This document shows positions 17,553 to 25,027 of a DNA stretch of 37,695 nt, in pieces. How positions within the stretch are numbered: the first letter of the stretch is position 1; every line of letters begins with the position of its first letter. Source of the stretch: Lysobacterales bacterium (GTDB taxonomy: Bacteria; Pseudomonadota; Gammaproteobacteria; Xanthomonadales; SZUA-36). The position numbers and the translations under genes were made by a program. The notes beneath the pieces were generated by a model. That model saw nothing but the letters and a program-made list of their open reading frames with translations. It was not told the DNA's origin and did not search any database. The stretch lies in assembly GCA_013042915.1 (NCBI GenBank), contig JABDPF010000002.1, positions 1 through 37,695 of the forward strand. The letters are read 5' to 3'.

Positions 17553-17736
17553 CCCGTGAAACTCCTGCTGCAGCGTGGTTTTCAAGCGACCTGTGGATGA
17601 ATTTTTGGCGAATCCCGCGAGTAAGTGGCGCAAGCGGCTACCCGGTGTTGAGTAACGTTCGGGCGCATGCCTGCCTTAACTGCAAATAATGTTGAATTTC
17701 AGAATCCACTAATCAGGGCTGTGCTACTTTCTTCCA

Positions 17737-17857
17737 GGTTGGATCCCTTTGGGCGGGAGAGAGAACCCGTAACGATCTCCTCGCAGCCGGCAATTGGCTT
17801 CAATCGTTTGCCGGCGACGGCTAGGCGCCGCACACTCTGTGCGGCGCCTATTATTTT
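17737..17857 (+). ncRNA. Candidate small RNA or structured leader
   Basis: This is the main content of the 422-base gene-free stretch between 17500 and 17921. An extended -10 (TGCTACTTT, 17722-17730) would start an RNA near 17737. Downstream are a CGGG/CCCG hairpin (17754-17769) with an AGAGAGAA loop and an unpaired stretch CGATCTCCTCG (17774-17784) complementary to a Shine-Dalgarno sequence. An eight-base perfect stem GCCGGCAA/TTGCCGGC (17786-17793, 17808-17815) and a strong terminator at 17822-17857 follow. The total is about 120 bases. It could be a trans-acting small RNA or a leader with attenuation for the gene at 17922. I do not recognise a known RNA family; the 17553-17730 portion shows nothing else clear. 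Confidence 0.4.
17822..17857 (+). terminator. Strong intrinsic terminator
   Basis: A 13-bp perfect stem, TAGGCGCCGCACA (17822-17834) with TGTGCGGCGCCTA (17838-17850), closes a CTC loop and is followed by TTATTTT. It ends before the start of the VOC lipoprotein gene at 17922, so it terminates an upstream transcript rather than a protein-coding gene; no plus-strand coding gene lies directly upstream. Confidence 0.85.
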
Positions 17858-17921
17858 GGCTCGAGTTTTTTTCGTGGCAGAATAAGCGGCCCCGGGCCCA
17901 TTGCCCCTGGTGGAAGACAAC

Positions 17922-18794
17922 ATGAAAAATTTCCGGATTCTGATGGCGCCCGCCTGGTTTTCTGCGCTGCTGATGGTGCTGAGCGCATGTTCGGCGCCGC
18001 TCGAAGATCGTCTGAGCGGTATCCCACTGTCTAAGGACTCACTGACCGGCAAGTTCATCTGGCACGACCTCATCACCGACGATGTCGCCCAGTCCAAGCG
18101 CTTCTACCGGGAAGTGCTGGGCTGGTCTTATGAGGATACGACCGGACCGGGCGGCAGGCCTTACACCCTGATTTTTGCGGGTAACCGCCTGGTGGCGGGA
18201 ATGGTCGAAATGGACGACCCGGCGCAGGCGGACTACACACGGTGGCTCGGTTACGTATCGGTCGACGACGTGTCGAAGGCGGTGACATTCGTTCGTTCCC
18301 GCGGCGGCAGTGCCGTGGTCGGCCCGGTCGATCTGTCCGGTATCGGTCGCGCGGCGGCCATCCTGGACCCACAGCAGGCGGCCGTCGGACTCTTGGAAAG
18401 CGCGGTTGGCGACCCCGACGACAGCCTGCCACCGAGACCGGGCGTCGTCGTCTGGAACGAGTTGGTCAGCTCCGATGCCGCCGAGGCGGCCGGGTTTTAC
18501 GCGGCGATGGCCGGCATGGATATTGTCGAGCAGCAGCGACCGCTGGGCGTTTATCGGGTGCTGCGATCTCAGGGGCAGGAGCGCGCCGGCATCATGCCGC
18601 GTCCGACGGACGACATCGAACCGTTCTGGCTGACCCATTTCGGCGTGGTCGATGTGGCCGTGGCAGCCGCCCGGGTAGAGGCCGAGGGCGGACAGGTTCT
18701 GCTCGGGCCGTCTCCCGAGTTCCGTGACGGTTCGATGGCCGTCGTGGTCGACCCGGCTGGCGCGATACTGGCTTTGAAGCAATGGACACGGTAG
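17922..18794 (+). CDS. Lipoprotein with two VOC (glyoxalase-fold) domains
   Basis: 290 residues from ATG 17922, preceded by GGAAG; an upstream TTG at 17901 is possible but would precede the signal. The lipobox LSAC follows a hydrophobic core (PAWFSALLMVL), so the protein should be lipid-anchored outside the cytoplasm. Two tandem VOC modules follow: residues about 47-165 (GKFIWHDLITDDVAQSKRFYREVLGWSYE ... RWLGYVSVDDVSKAV) and about 175-288 (GVVVWNELVSSDAAEAAGFYAAMAGMDI ... FWLTHFGVVDVAVAAARVEAEGGQVLLGP). His in IWHDL could be a metal ligand in the first; the second has Asn there. The substrate is unknown. The next small lipoprotein gene begins 13 bases after the stop. Confidence 0.83.
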   Translation: MKNFRILMAPAWFSALLMVLSACSAPLEDRLSGIPLSKDSLTGKFIWHDLITDDVAQSKRFYREVLGWSYEDTTGPGGRPYTLIFAGNRLVAGMVEMDDPAQADYTRWLGYVSVDDVSKAVTFVRSRGGSAVVGPVDLSGIGRAAAILDPQQAAVGLLESAVGDPDDSLPPRPGVVVWNELVSSDAAEAAGFYAAMAGMDIVEQQRPLGVYRVLRSQGQERAGIMPRPTDDIEPFWLTHFGVVDVAVAAARVEAEGGQVLLGPSPEFRDGSMAVVVDPAGAILALKQWTR

Positions 18795-18807
18795 AGGAGA
18801 CGCACAG

Positions 18808-18963
18808 ATGAAACGAATCACCCGGGTCATCCTGATCGGTCTGCTGGCGGTTTGCTGTTTGTCCCTCGCGGGTTGCAGCGGGAATGTCGGCGTCGGCTTG
18901 AATGTGGGCGTCCCCGTGGGTAACCACGGCTACATCAGCGTGGGTGGTCACCGCTGGATGTAG
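18808..18963 (+). CDS. 51-residue small lipoprotein
   Basis: ATG 18808 follows GAGGAG at 18794-18799 and opens a 51-codon frame. It has a basic start (MKRITR), a hydrophobic core, lipobox LAGC after SLAG, and then a Gly/Val-rich mature part with alternating residues (GNVGVGLNVGVPVGNHGYISVGG) ending HRWM. Only about 28 residues would be mature. It overlaps no other gene and forms a tight pair with the VOC lipoprotein gene (13-base gap). I do not recognise a named family; the alternating pattern suggests a short beta-structure or a protein-protein adapter at the membrane. Confidence 0.7.
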   Translation: MKRITRVILIGLLAVCCLSLAGCSGNVGVGLNVGVPVGNHGYISVGGHRWM

Positions 18964-18999
18964 CGCGACGACGCCTTGAGTGGAATGCGCCCGTGATAC

Positions 19000-19494
19000 T
19001 CAGGACTTGCGGTACCGTTTACGGCATTCGGGAGGCAGGTGCGCGAAATCGCCCCGAATGACGCGGCAGGTCCAGTAATACGGCGGTTCGAATACCTCCG
19101 CGGTTACGCCTTTCGGAATCTTAGCAGACCATTCGATGATCGGATTTGGAGACGCGCCGGTATTGAAGGTCCAGACCGTGACGGACAACCTCTTGCGCGC
19201 ACAGTCGGCGTTCAATTCCACGCGATCGATAAAGTCGCGTTCGGGCAATGACGGCCGATAGGTATAGCCGGCATCACGGTTTTCGCTGACAACGGCTCGG
19301 TTGTTCTCCATGCAGGTTCGGACCAGGGCGTTTTGGGCCGGTATGGCCTGCTGTAGCGCCTCGCTGACGCGCGCGCGCGCCGTGTAGTCCTTGAAGTTGG
19401 GCATGCTGACCGCGACCAGGATAGACGTGATCGCAAAGGCAATGATTACCTCCAGCAAAGAAATGCCTGGCATTGCTTGTTTGCTCGTGTTCAT
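19000..19494 (-). CDS. Type IV pilin-like protein (prepilin)
   Basis: 164 residues from ATG 19494, with AAGGA four to eight bases upstream. The prepilin peptidase site is clear: leader ending PG10, cleavage, mature start ISLLEV with the conserved Glu at mature position 5, followed by the hydrophobic alpha1-N helix (IIAFAITSILVAVSMPNF). The globular head contains a Cys pair near the C-terminus (WTC...PPEC) that would form the D-region disulfide of PilA-type pilins, and further Cys earlier. Role: major or minor pilin of a type IV pilus, assembled at the inner membrane. A sigma-54 promoter stands upstream, as is usual for pilA. No other pilus genes are in the window. Confidence 0.88.
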   Translation of the reverse strand: MNTSKQAMPGISLLEVIIAFAITSILVAVSMPNFKDYTARARVSEALQQAIPAQNALVRTCMENNRAVVSENRDAGYTYRPSLPERDFIDRVELNADCARKRLSVTVWTFNTGASPNPIIEWSAKIPKGVTAEVFEPPYYWTCRVIRGDFAHLPPECRKRYRKS

Positions 19495-19558
19495 GGTTCC
19501 TTGACTCCCCCAGCGTTGGGTTTTCCGTCGCGTGGGCGAACGAATACACTGTTATTAA

Positions 19559-19574
19559 TGCAGGAACAGTGCCA
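19559..19574 (-). promoter_or_regulatory. Putative sigma-54 promoter of the pilin gene
   Basis: On the minus strand the sequence is TGGCACTGTTCCTGCA: -24 TGGCAC and -12 CTGCA at correct spacing, differing from the consensus only at the first T of TTGC and the G after TGGCAC. The likely start is near 19548, giving a leader of about 54 bases before ATG 19494. The site lies in an AT-rich intergenic patch. Sigma-54 control of pilA by PilR is established in Pseudomonas and relatives; here it is inferred. Confidence 0.7.
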
Positions 19575-19698
19575 GTTTTAGTCTAATTAAAACAAGTCAT
19601 TAAAAAACATGAACATAAGGGAAAAGCGCCTCGCGATCATCTTGCCTTTTTGACCCGATTAACGTCAGTGGCTGACACAAAGTGTCGCTGCGCCCGGC

Positions 19699-19704
19699 TA
19701 TACT
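19699..19704 (+). promoter_or_regulatory. Candidate -10 element for the hydroxyacid dehydrogenase gene
   Basis: TATACT is 25 bases before the start codon pair and leaves room for GAGG (19719-19722). CTGACA at 19672-19677 resembles a -35 box but its spacing of 21 bases is too long, so the promoter call rests on the -10 alone. Confidence 0.3.
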
Positions 19705-19729
19705 GGCTCTCTCTAAGCGAGGTTTCTGA

Positions 19730-20671
19730 ATGATGCGCCCACGAGTCCTGGTGCTTGCGCCCGATGCCGATCGTTACCTGGCCGAACTGGGTGCCTTGGC
19801 GTCTTCGGGCACCGAACTGGTGGCGGCGCCTGCGGCGCAGGGAGCGCTCGACGATCCGCGCGCGTTTCCCGTGGTCCTTGGACAACCCGACATCGTGGCG
19901 GAGTACCTGGCCGGCGGGGCGGAGGTTCGCTGGATCCAATCGACCTGGGCGGGCGTTCGGCCTTTGCTGTCGCAGGCGCGCCGCGACTTCGTTCTCACAG
20001 GTGTGAAAGACGTCTTCGGCGCACCCATCACCGACTACGTAATGGCCTACGTCCTGGCGTTCGAAATCAAGCTGCGCGAGCGTCTAGGAAGGCAGGCGCG
20101 ACGCAGCTGGTGGCCCGAGGACAGCGGTTCGCCAACGGGCAAGACCATGGGTATTCTCGGTACCGGCTCAATCGGCCGCCACCTCGCAAAAGTCGCAGCC
20201 GCCTTCGGCATGCGGGTCACCGGCCTGAGTCGCAGCGGGCGGCGGGTCGATGGCTTCGATGCGGTTTTTCCCGTCCGGCGCCTGGCCGAGTTTCTGAGCG
20301 AAGCCGATTACGTTGTCTGCACGCTTCCCGACACGCCGGCTACCCGTGGGCTGTTGGACAAGGATGCCTTCGCCGCCCTGAAGAAGTCCGCATACCTGGT
20401 GAACGTCGGGCGCGGTCCGGTGCTCGATGAGTTCGCCTTGGCCGATGCATTGGAGCGAGGCGACATGGCAGGGGCAGCTCTCGATGTTTTCGTTGAAGAG
20501 CCGCTTCCCCGTGATAACCCGCTGTGGCATGCCCGCAATTGCATCGTCACCGCGCACGTTGCTGCGCGAAGCCTGCCGGCAGACATTGCCGCCATTTTCA
20601 GGGAGAATTACGAGCGGTTCCTATCGGGTGAGTCGTTGAAATTCCGCATCGATATCGAGCGGGGCTATTGA
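19730..20671 (+). CDS. D-2-hydroxyacid dehydrogenase (GhrA-like)
   Basis: 313 residues (two adjacent ATGs at 19730 and 19733). NAD(P)-dependent reductase of 2-oxoacids such as glyoxylate or hydroxypyruvate. The Rossmann motif GTGSIGRHLAKVAAAFG begins at residue 144. The catalytic triad of the family is present: Arg228 in VNVGRGPVLDE, Glu257 in EEPLP and His276 in TAHVAA. Basic residues after the second beta strand (SRSGRR) suggest NADPH preference. Length agrees with E. coli GhrA (312 aa) rather than GhrB. The gene is followed after 12 bases by a short-chain dehydrogenase with its own strong ribosome-binding site, so the pair probably acts on related hydroxy- or oxo-acids. Confidence 0.9.
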   Translation: MMRPRVLVLAPDADRYLAELGALASSGTELVAAPAAQGALDDPRAFPVVLGQPDIVAEYLAGGAEVRWIQSTWAGVRPLLSQARRDFVLTGVKDVFGAPITDYVMAYVLAFEIKLRERLGRQARRSWWPEDSGSPTGKTMGILGTGSIGRHLAKVAAAFGMRVTGLSRSGRRVDGFDAVFPVRRLAEFLSEADYVVCTLPDTPATRGLLDKDAFAALKKSAYLVNVGRGPVLDEFALADALERGDMAGAALDVFVEEPLPRDNPLWHARNCIVTAHVAARSLPADIAAIFRENYERFLSGESLKFRIDIERGY

Positions 20672-20683
20672 AGGGAGGACACC

Positions 20684-21439
20684 ATGTCAGGAGTGAAAAA
20701 CAGGGTAGCGCTGGTGACCGGAGCTGGGCGCGGAATCGGCGAGGAGACGGCACGTATCCTGGCGGAGCGCGGGGCCAGGGTGATGGCCGTGGCACGGTCC
20801 AAGCAGGAGCTGAAGGCGCTGGGGCTCGATTACGTTGCAGCCGACCTGGGAACTGCAGCCGGCTGCGCGCGGGTGGTCGAGGAAACCGAACGCCGGCTGG
20901 GTGGAATCGACATCTTCGTATGCAATCACGGCATTGGTTCCGCCCATGAAAAAGTCATCTGGGAGCAGGACCCGGCCACCTGGGAAGAGACCATTCGGAT
21001 CAACCTCGATGCGCCTTTTTACCTTTCACGACTAATCACGAACGGGATGGTGGAACGCGGCTACGGGCGCTGCGTGTACGTTGCCTCCACTGCCGGGGAT
21101 GTCGCCGAATACGCCGGTTCGGCCTACACCGCGGCCAAGCACGGATTGATCGGCCTGGCCAAGGCGGTGGCCCAGGATTGCGGCGAATTCAACGTAACGT
21201 CCAACGCGGTATTGCCCGGCTGGGTCAAAACGGCGATGGCGGACCGCTCGGCGCGCGCCGAGGCCGAGCTGCGGGGCGTGAAGGCAGATGAGGTCTGGAA
21301 GGAACGGGCGGCCCTGTACCGCCCCAACCGGGTCGCCACACCGCGCGAAGTGGCCGAGATGATCGCCTTCTTCGCCGCCGAGGAAAGCAGCGGTGTCAGC
21401 GCCCAGGCCGTAAAAGTCGCCCTGGGTTCGGAGACGTAA
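20684..21439 (+). CDS. Short-chain dehydrogenase/reductase (SDR)
   Basis: 251-residue classical SDR. The cofactor motif TGAGRGIG is at residues 12-19, and the catalytic set Asn107, Ser135 (VASTAG), Tyr148 and Lys152 (YTAAKH) is complete with family spacing. The central NHGIGS segment replaces the common NNAG. The stretch VLPGWVKTAMADRS is the substrate loop. GGGAGG lies 6-11 bases upstream of ATG 20684. Substrate unknown; similar proteins reduce ketoacyl compounds or oxidise sugar acids and alcohols. The gene follows the hydroxyacid dehydrogenase by 12 bases, which suggests a small oxidoreductase operon. Confidence 0.9.
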   Translation: MSGVKNRVALVTGAGRGIGEETARILAERGARVMAVARSKQELKALGLDYVAADLGTAAGCARVVEETERRLGGIDIFVCNHGIGSAHEKVIWEQDPATWEETIRINLDAPFYLSRLITNGMVERGYGRCVYVASTAGDVAEYAGSAYTAAKHGLIGLAKAVAQDCGEFNVTSNAVLPGWVKTAMADRSARAEAELRGVKADEVWKERAALYRPNRVATPREVAEMIAFFAAEESSGVSAQAVKVALGSET

Positions 21440-21511
21440 GCCGGCCGCGCTGCCGTTCAAGGGACGCTCGCACGGTGATGATGAAACCGCGGTAATAACC
21501 GGGTGTTGGCG

Positions 21512-21868
21512 TCAGGCCGGTTTCTTTCCCGGCTTGTAGTGCAGCACCTCGACATCACCCAGGGTGACCATGCCGCCCTTGGCGCAACGCTCCATCATCT
21601 CGGTCAGCACCGGCCGAAACGCCTCGATTTTTTCAGTGGTGTCGACAATTTCCACCACCAGCGGCATATCGCCCGAAAGATCGAGCAGCTTGGAGGTGCG
21701 GATGTGGTCCGAGGCGCCAAAACCCAAAACACCCTTCAACACCGTGGCGCCGGCCAGGCCTTCCTCGCGTGCGCGCTTGACCACCGCTTCGTGGAGGGGG
21801 ATGTGGCCGAGGCGATCGCTCTCGCCCAGGTAGATTCTCATGCGTACCGCCGGTCCGGAGATTTCCAT
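21512..21868 (-). CDS. DUF190 protein
   Basis: 118 residues. The sequence shows the DUF190 fold: MRIYLGESDRLGHIPLHEAVVKRAREEGLAGATVLKGVLGFG, and DMPLVVEIVDTTEKIEAFRPVL. This is a ferredoxin-like/PII-like domain that is often encoded beside crcB. It starts 3 bases after the crcB stop, so it is the second gene of a crcB operon. A regulatory role for fluoride export, or a role in nucleotide sensing, has been proposed for this association, but its function here is unproven. The Gly-rich GATVLKGVLGFG turn is typical of the family. The stretch from 21440 to 21511 shows no gene. Confidence 0.88.
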   Translation of the reverse strand: MEISGPAVRMRIYLGESDRLGHIPLHEAVVKRAREEGLAGATVLKGVLGFGASDHIRTSKLLDLSGDMPLVVEIVDTTEKIEAFRPVLTEMMERCAKGGMVTLGDVEVLHYKPGKKPA

Positions 21869-21871
21869 GGC

Positions 21872-22261
21872 TTACCTCAGTATCAGCCCGCTGATCAGCA
21901 GGCCCAGGCCAAAGGCCAGGGCGGCGCCTGCCAGCGTGGCAATGAAATAGCTCGAAGCGAAAAAATATTCCCGGCCCTGCACGAATTGGCCCAGCTCGTA
22001 AATGAAGGAAGACATCGTTGTGAATCCACCACAGAACCCGGTTGCCAGCAGCAGACGCACCTCCGCCGACATCAATTCGGTGCGTGCCCCCAGGCCCGCC
22101 AGGACGCCGATCAGAAGGCAGCCGCCGAGGTTGGACAGCAGCGTACCGTACGGCAGGCTGAATGCCGAGACGTTCTGCGTGGCCAGGGTCAGGCCGTAGC
22201 GGGCCATGCCGCCAACCATGCTGCCCAGCCCCACCGCCAGGAAAGGTAGAAGAAATTGCAT
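21872..22261 (-). CDS. crcB: Fluoride channel CrcB (Fluc)
   Basis: 129 residues from ATG 22261, which gives a typical four-helix Fluc monomer; the longer frame upstream crosses a gene-free area and is not used. Family motifs are present: GGMARYGL with the conserved Arg, YGTLLSNLGGCLLIG with the conserved Asn, and GFCGGFTTMSSF, the region that lines the two fluoride pathways. The protein works as an antiparallel dimer in the inner membrane to release cytoplasmic fluoride. It is followed at once by the DUF190 gene. The 94 bases upstream lack the recognisable fluoride riboswitch core that precedes crcB in many bacteria. Confidence 0.92.
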   Translation of the reverse strand: MQFLLPFLAVGLGSMVGGMARYGLTLATQNVSAFSLPYGTLLSNLGGCLLIGVLAGLGARTELMSAEVRLLLATGFCGGFTTMSSFIYELGQFVQGREYFFASSYFIATLAGAALAFGLGLLISGLILR

Positions 22262-22355
22262 CCTCAGCACTTTACCCCAGGCACAGACCCGGGCGAAAGG
22301 CACGGGTCGGCGGCGTTCAAGGCTCCGCCGTGTGCGCGGCGCTCGCCGGACACCT

Positions 22356-23780
22356 TCACTCTTCTTTGACCAGGCTCCAGGCAAAGGCCGACAGGGCCAG
22401 ACTCGCGGCCGAGATCTGGAAGATGACGCCCTTATCCGGTGCGCGGCTGACGAACAACGCAATGCCCAGGCTGACAATGAGCTGCGGTAACACCACCGAC
22501 AGGTTGAACAAGCCCATGTAAAGGCCCATCCGGGCCTGGTTGACCTTCTGAGACACGATCGCGAACGGCAGGCTGACAATGGAGGCCCAGCCGATGCCGA
22601 CGACGGCCATCAACAAGTAGACCTGCCCGGGCGTGGCGCCGTAAAAATAGAGGCCCACGTAGCCGGCGGTCATGAAGGCGAGGCTGATCGCGTGAGTTCT
22701 GATCCGACCAATCCGTTTGGCCATCGGCATCAGGACGAATGCGGGTAACAAAGCGCCGACGGCATTCAATACGAGGAAACTGGTCGAACCCACACGGCCC
22801 AAATCGATGTCCGAGAGCTGCGGCAATGCCTGTTGCAGGTAGACGACGAGGAACACGAAGGTGGTCTGGATGCCCACCCAGCTAAAAGAATGGGCCGCGA
22901 TGACTTTGCGAAAGGCGGCGCGGCCGGGACGGCCCGCTACTTCCTTTTCAGCCAGGGCCTGCGCCATCAGACCAACGGTGGCGATGCCGCAGACGATTTC
23001 GGCGTAGTAGTGTTCGACCTCGATACCCGCCAACCGCAGGCCCATTGCATAAATATCGTACACCAGGAAGGCCCACAAGGGGCGTATGGCCAGCAACATG
23101 TTGCGCAGTGAATCATCATTACCTGGGTCGTCGCCTCGGTTGACGCTTGCGTCCGCCGACGCGTCCAATTCACGCGGCTCGGTGACGAACAGCGGTGGAA
23201 TGATGGAGAACAGCAGCACGATCACCGCGCCGGCGTAGATCAAAACGTAGTTGTTCCACAGCGCACCGACCGCGTAAGCTGCCACGCCGAAGGTGCCCGA
23301 GATCGTCTGCATCCAGGTATAACCCTTGGTGCGCTCGTCGCCATCATCTGTGACGTCGGCGATAATCGAACGCGTCGGGTTGAAGCTGACGTTGATCGCC
23401 AGGTCGAGCGTCAGGGCCACAGCGATAGCCACGCCCAGTATTCCGCCGATACCCATGCCGGCCGAGATCACGTCCAGGTGGGGCAGCGCCAGCAGCATCA
23501 GCGCGGCCAGCACGCCTCCGACCAGGATGAAGGGACGCCTGCGGCCGTTCCAGAACCACACGCGGTCGCTGATCACCCCGATTAGCACCTGTCCGATGAT
23601 GCCGGCCAGCGGCCCCGCGGCCCACACCAGGCCGACGTCGTGGATGTCGAGCTTGTACTGCGTTACGAGAATCCAGCTCAGCGCCGATATCTGGATCGAC
23701 AGGGCGAAGCCCATAGCCGTCGAGGGCAGGCTGATCAGCGCGAAAAACGCGGCGGTCTTGTTTTTCTGGAAAGCGAGCAT
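22356..23780 (-). CDS. MFS sugar transporter (SLC45/GPH-like)
   Basis: 474 residues with about 12 predicted helices. The loop after helix 2 carries the MFS signature as SDRVWFWNGRRRPFILVGG, and the N-terminus LPSTAMGFALSIQISALSWIL resembles the sucrose/maltose transporters of the SLC45 group. The long cytoplasmic middle loop is acidic (DASADASVNRGDDPGNDD). Transporters of this type are commonly encoded in maltodextrin loci of environmental Gammaproteobacteria, and the neighbourhood (LacI regulator, TonB receptor, pullulanase) supports oligosaccharide/H+ uptake into the cytoplasm. A palindromic operator is 48-65 bp upstream of the start. No clear Shine-Dalgarno sequence is visible before ATG 23780. 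Confidence 0.82.
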   Translation of the reverse strand: MLAFQKNKTAAFFALISLPSTAMGFALSIQISALSWILVTQYKLDIHDVGLVWAAGPLAGIIGQVLIGVISDRVWFWNGRRRPFILVGGVLAALMLLALPHLDVISAGMGIGGILGVAIAVALTLDLAINVSFNPTRSIIADVTDDGDERTKGYTWMQTISGTFGVAAYAVGALWNNYVLIYAGAVIVLLFSIIPPLFVTEPRELDASADASVNRGDDPGNDDSLRNMLLAIRPLWAFLVYDIYAMGLRLAGIEVEHYYAEIVCGIATVGLMAQALAEKEVAGRPGRAAFRKVIAAHSFSWVGIQTTFVFLVVYLQQALPQLSDIDLGRVGSTSFLVLNAVGALLPAFVLMPMAKRIGRIRTHAISLAFMTAGYVGLYFYGATPGQVYLLMAVVGIGWASIVSLPFAIVSQKVNQARMGLYMGLFNLSVVLPQLIVSLGIALFVSRAPDKGVIFQISAASLALSAFAWSLVKEE

Positions 23781-23827
23781 GGGGCCATGCTAAACGCGGG
23801 AGTGGCCGCAACGCCATAACATCGAGG

Positions 23828-23845
23828 CCTGAATACGAATTCAGG
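23828..23845. promoter_or_regulatory. LacI-type palindromic operator (site 1)
   Basis: CCTGAATACGAATTCAGG is a near-perfect 18-bp inverted repeat with a single mismatch pair near the centre. It lies 48-65 bp upstream of the MFS start codon. The 14-bp core TGAATACGAATTCA recurs, identical and in the same orientation, upstream of the pullulanase gene. A central CG and two-fold symmetry are usual for LacI/GalR-family operators, and a LacI gene is adjacent, so that protein is the natural binding partner. Confidence 0.8.
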
Positions 23846-23895
23846 ACGCGCATGGATCCCGGTGAACCGGCCCTGGACGGCCGGCCTACGTGAAA

Positions 23896-24930
23896 TCAGC
23901 CTTGTCTTCCGCCGCAGGACCCGCGCACGACCATCGAGATCGGTATGCGTGGTGAGGTGACGTCCTCGCCCTCGATCATTTTAAGCAGGTTGCCCATCAG
24001 GGCATGCGCGGCCAGGCGCGTGTCCTGGCGAACGGTGGTCAGCGCGGGGCTGAAGTAGGTGGCGGCTGGCAGGTCGTCGAAACCTACCAGCGAGACCTGG
24101 TCCGGTATCGCGATGTTGTTCTTTTTAAGGCACTTGATCACGCCAAACGCGATCAGGTCGCTGGCAGCAAAAATCGCGTCGAATTCGACCCCGCTGTCGA
24201 GGAGTTTCTGCGTGGCGTCGTAGGCGGAAAGCTCGAGGTTGTCCGTTTGCATCAGAAGTTGAGGGTCCGGCTCGATGGCCGCCTTTTCGAGCGCGCGGCA
24301 ATAGCCCTGGTAGCGTAGCTTGAACTCGGGCGCGTCATCCGAGGCGCTGCCGATATAAGCGACCCGGCGGCGGCCGATGCCCAGCAGGTGCCGGGTGGCG
24401 AGCTCACCGCCCCTCGGGTTGTCGCAGCCGATCGCGTGTCCTTCGAGTTCCGGCACGGTGGCACCCCAGATCGTGAACGGCAGGCCCTCCTCGCGCAGGC
24501 GCTGAAGCTTGTCGGAGATTCGGCCGTAATCGCCGTAGCCCAGCAGGATGATCCCGTCCGCCCGGTTGCTTACGACGTATTCGTTCAGCCAGTCATCGCT
24601 GAGCTGTTGGAACGAGACCAGTACGTCGTATGACTGCCGGGTGGCGTACCGCGTAATGTGGCCGAGAAGGGTGAGGAAGAATGGGTTGATCTGCGAGTCG
24701 TCCGAGGTCGGGTCTTCGAAAAACAGCAAGGCGATGGTATTGCTGCGTTGCGACCGCAGCCCGGCCGCGCTGCGATCGACGCGGTAGTTCATCTCGCGCG
24801 CGATGCGCTGAACTTTTTCACGGGTTTCCGGGTTGACCAAGGGACTGTTGCGCAGCGCGCGGGAGACCGTGGCCTGGGAAACCCCGGCCCGCTTCGCAAT
24901 ATCGAACGATGTGGTCTTGCCTGAGCCCAT
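23896..24930 (-). CDS. LacI-family transcriptional regulator
   Basis: 344 residues from ATG 24930. This start gives the usual helix-turn-helix right at the N-terminus (SFDIAKRAGVSQATVSRALRNSPLVNPETREKV) plus the hinge helix (RSAAGLRSQRSNTIAL); the longer frame back to 25272 would run antisense into the halogenase gene and is rejected. The periplasmic-binding-protein-like sensor domain occupies about residues 65-340, with DDLPAATYFSPALTTVRQD as the late ligand-contact segment. The protein should bind a sugar effector and control the two flanking units. It is read toward the MFS gene, with a 115-bp gap that holds the operator, so MFS can be expressed separately. Confidence 0.9.
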   Translation of the reverse strand: MGSGKTTSFDIAKRAGVSQATVSRALRNSPLVNPETREKVQRIAREMNYRVDRSAAGLRSQRSNTIALLFFEDPTSDDSQINPFFLTLLGHITRYATRQSYDVLVSFQQLSDDWLNEYVVSNRADGIILLGYGDYGRISDKLQRLREEGLPFTIWGATVPELEGHAIGCDNPRGGELATRHLLGIGRRRVAYIGSASDDAPEFKLRYQGYCRALEKAAIEPDPQLLMQTDNLELSAYDATQKLLDSGVEFDAIFAASDLIAFGVIKCLKKNNIAIPDQVSLVGFDDLPAATYFSPALTTVRQDTRLAAHALMGNLLKMIEGEDVTSPRIPISMVVRGSCGGRQG

Positions 24931-25027
24931 CAACCCACGCTGCGTTGTGTGCCGTTCCCGGGCGGGATCGTTTCCTTGCCATGATACCATCCCGGGCTCA
25001 GTGTCCCGCCAGGTCGACGAGGTCTGA

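Noticed and set aside
17667-17885. Short open frame through the candidate RNA region.
   Set aside because: It crosses the perfect terminator hairpin and has no ribosome-binding site or family features.
22262-22355. Possible fluoride riboswitch before crcB.
   Set aside because: I could not find the conserved core or pseudoknot pattern; only a GC-rich hairpin (GGCGG/CCGCC) is present.
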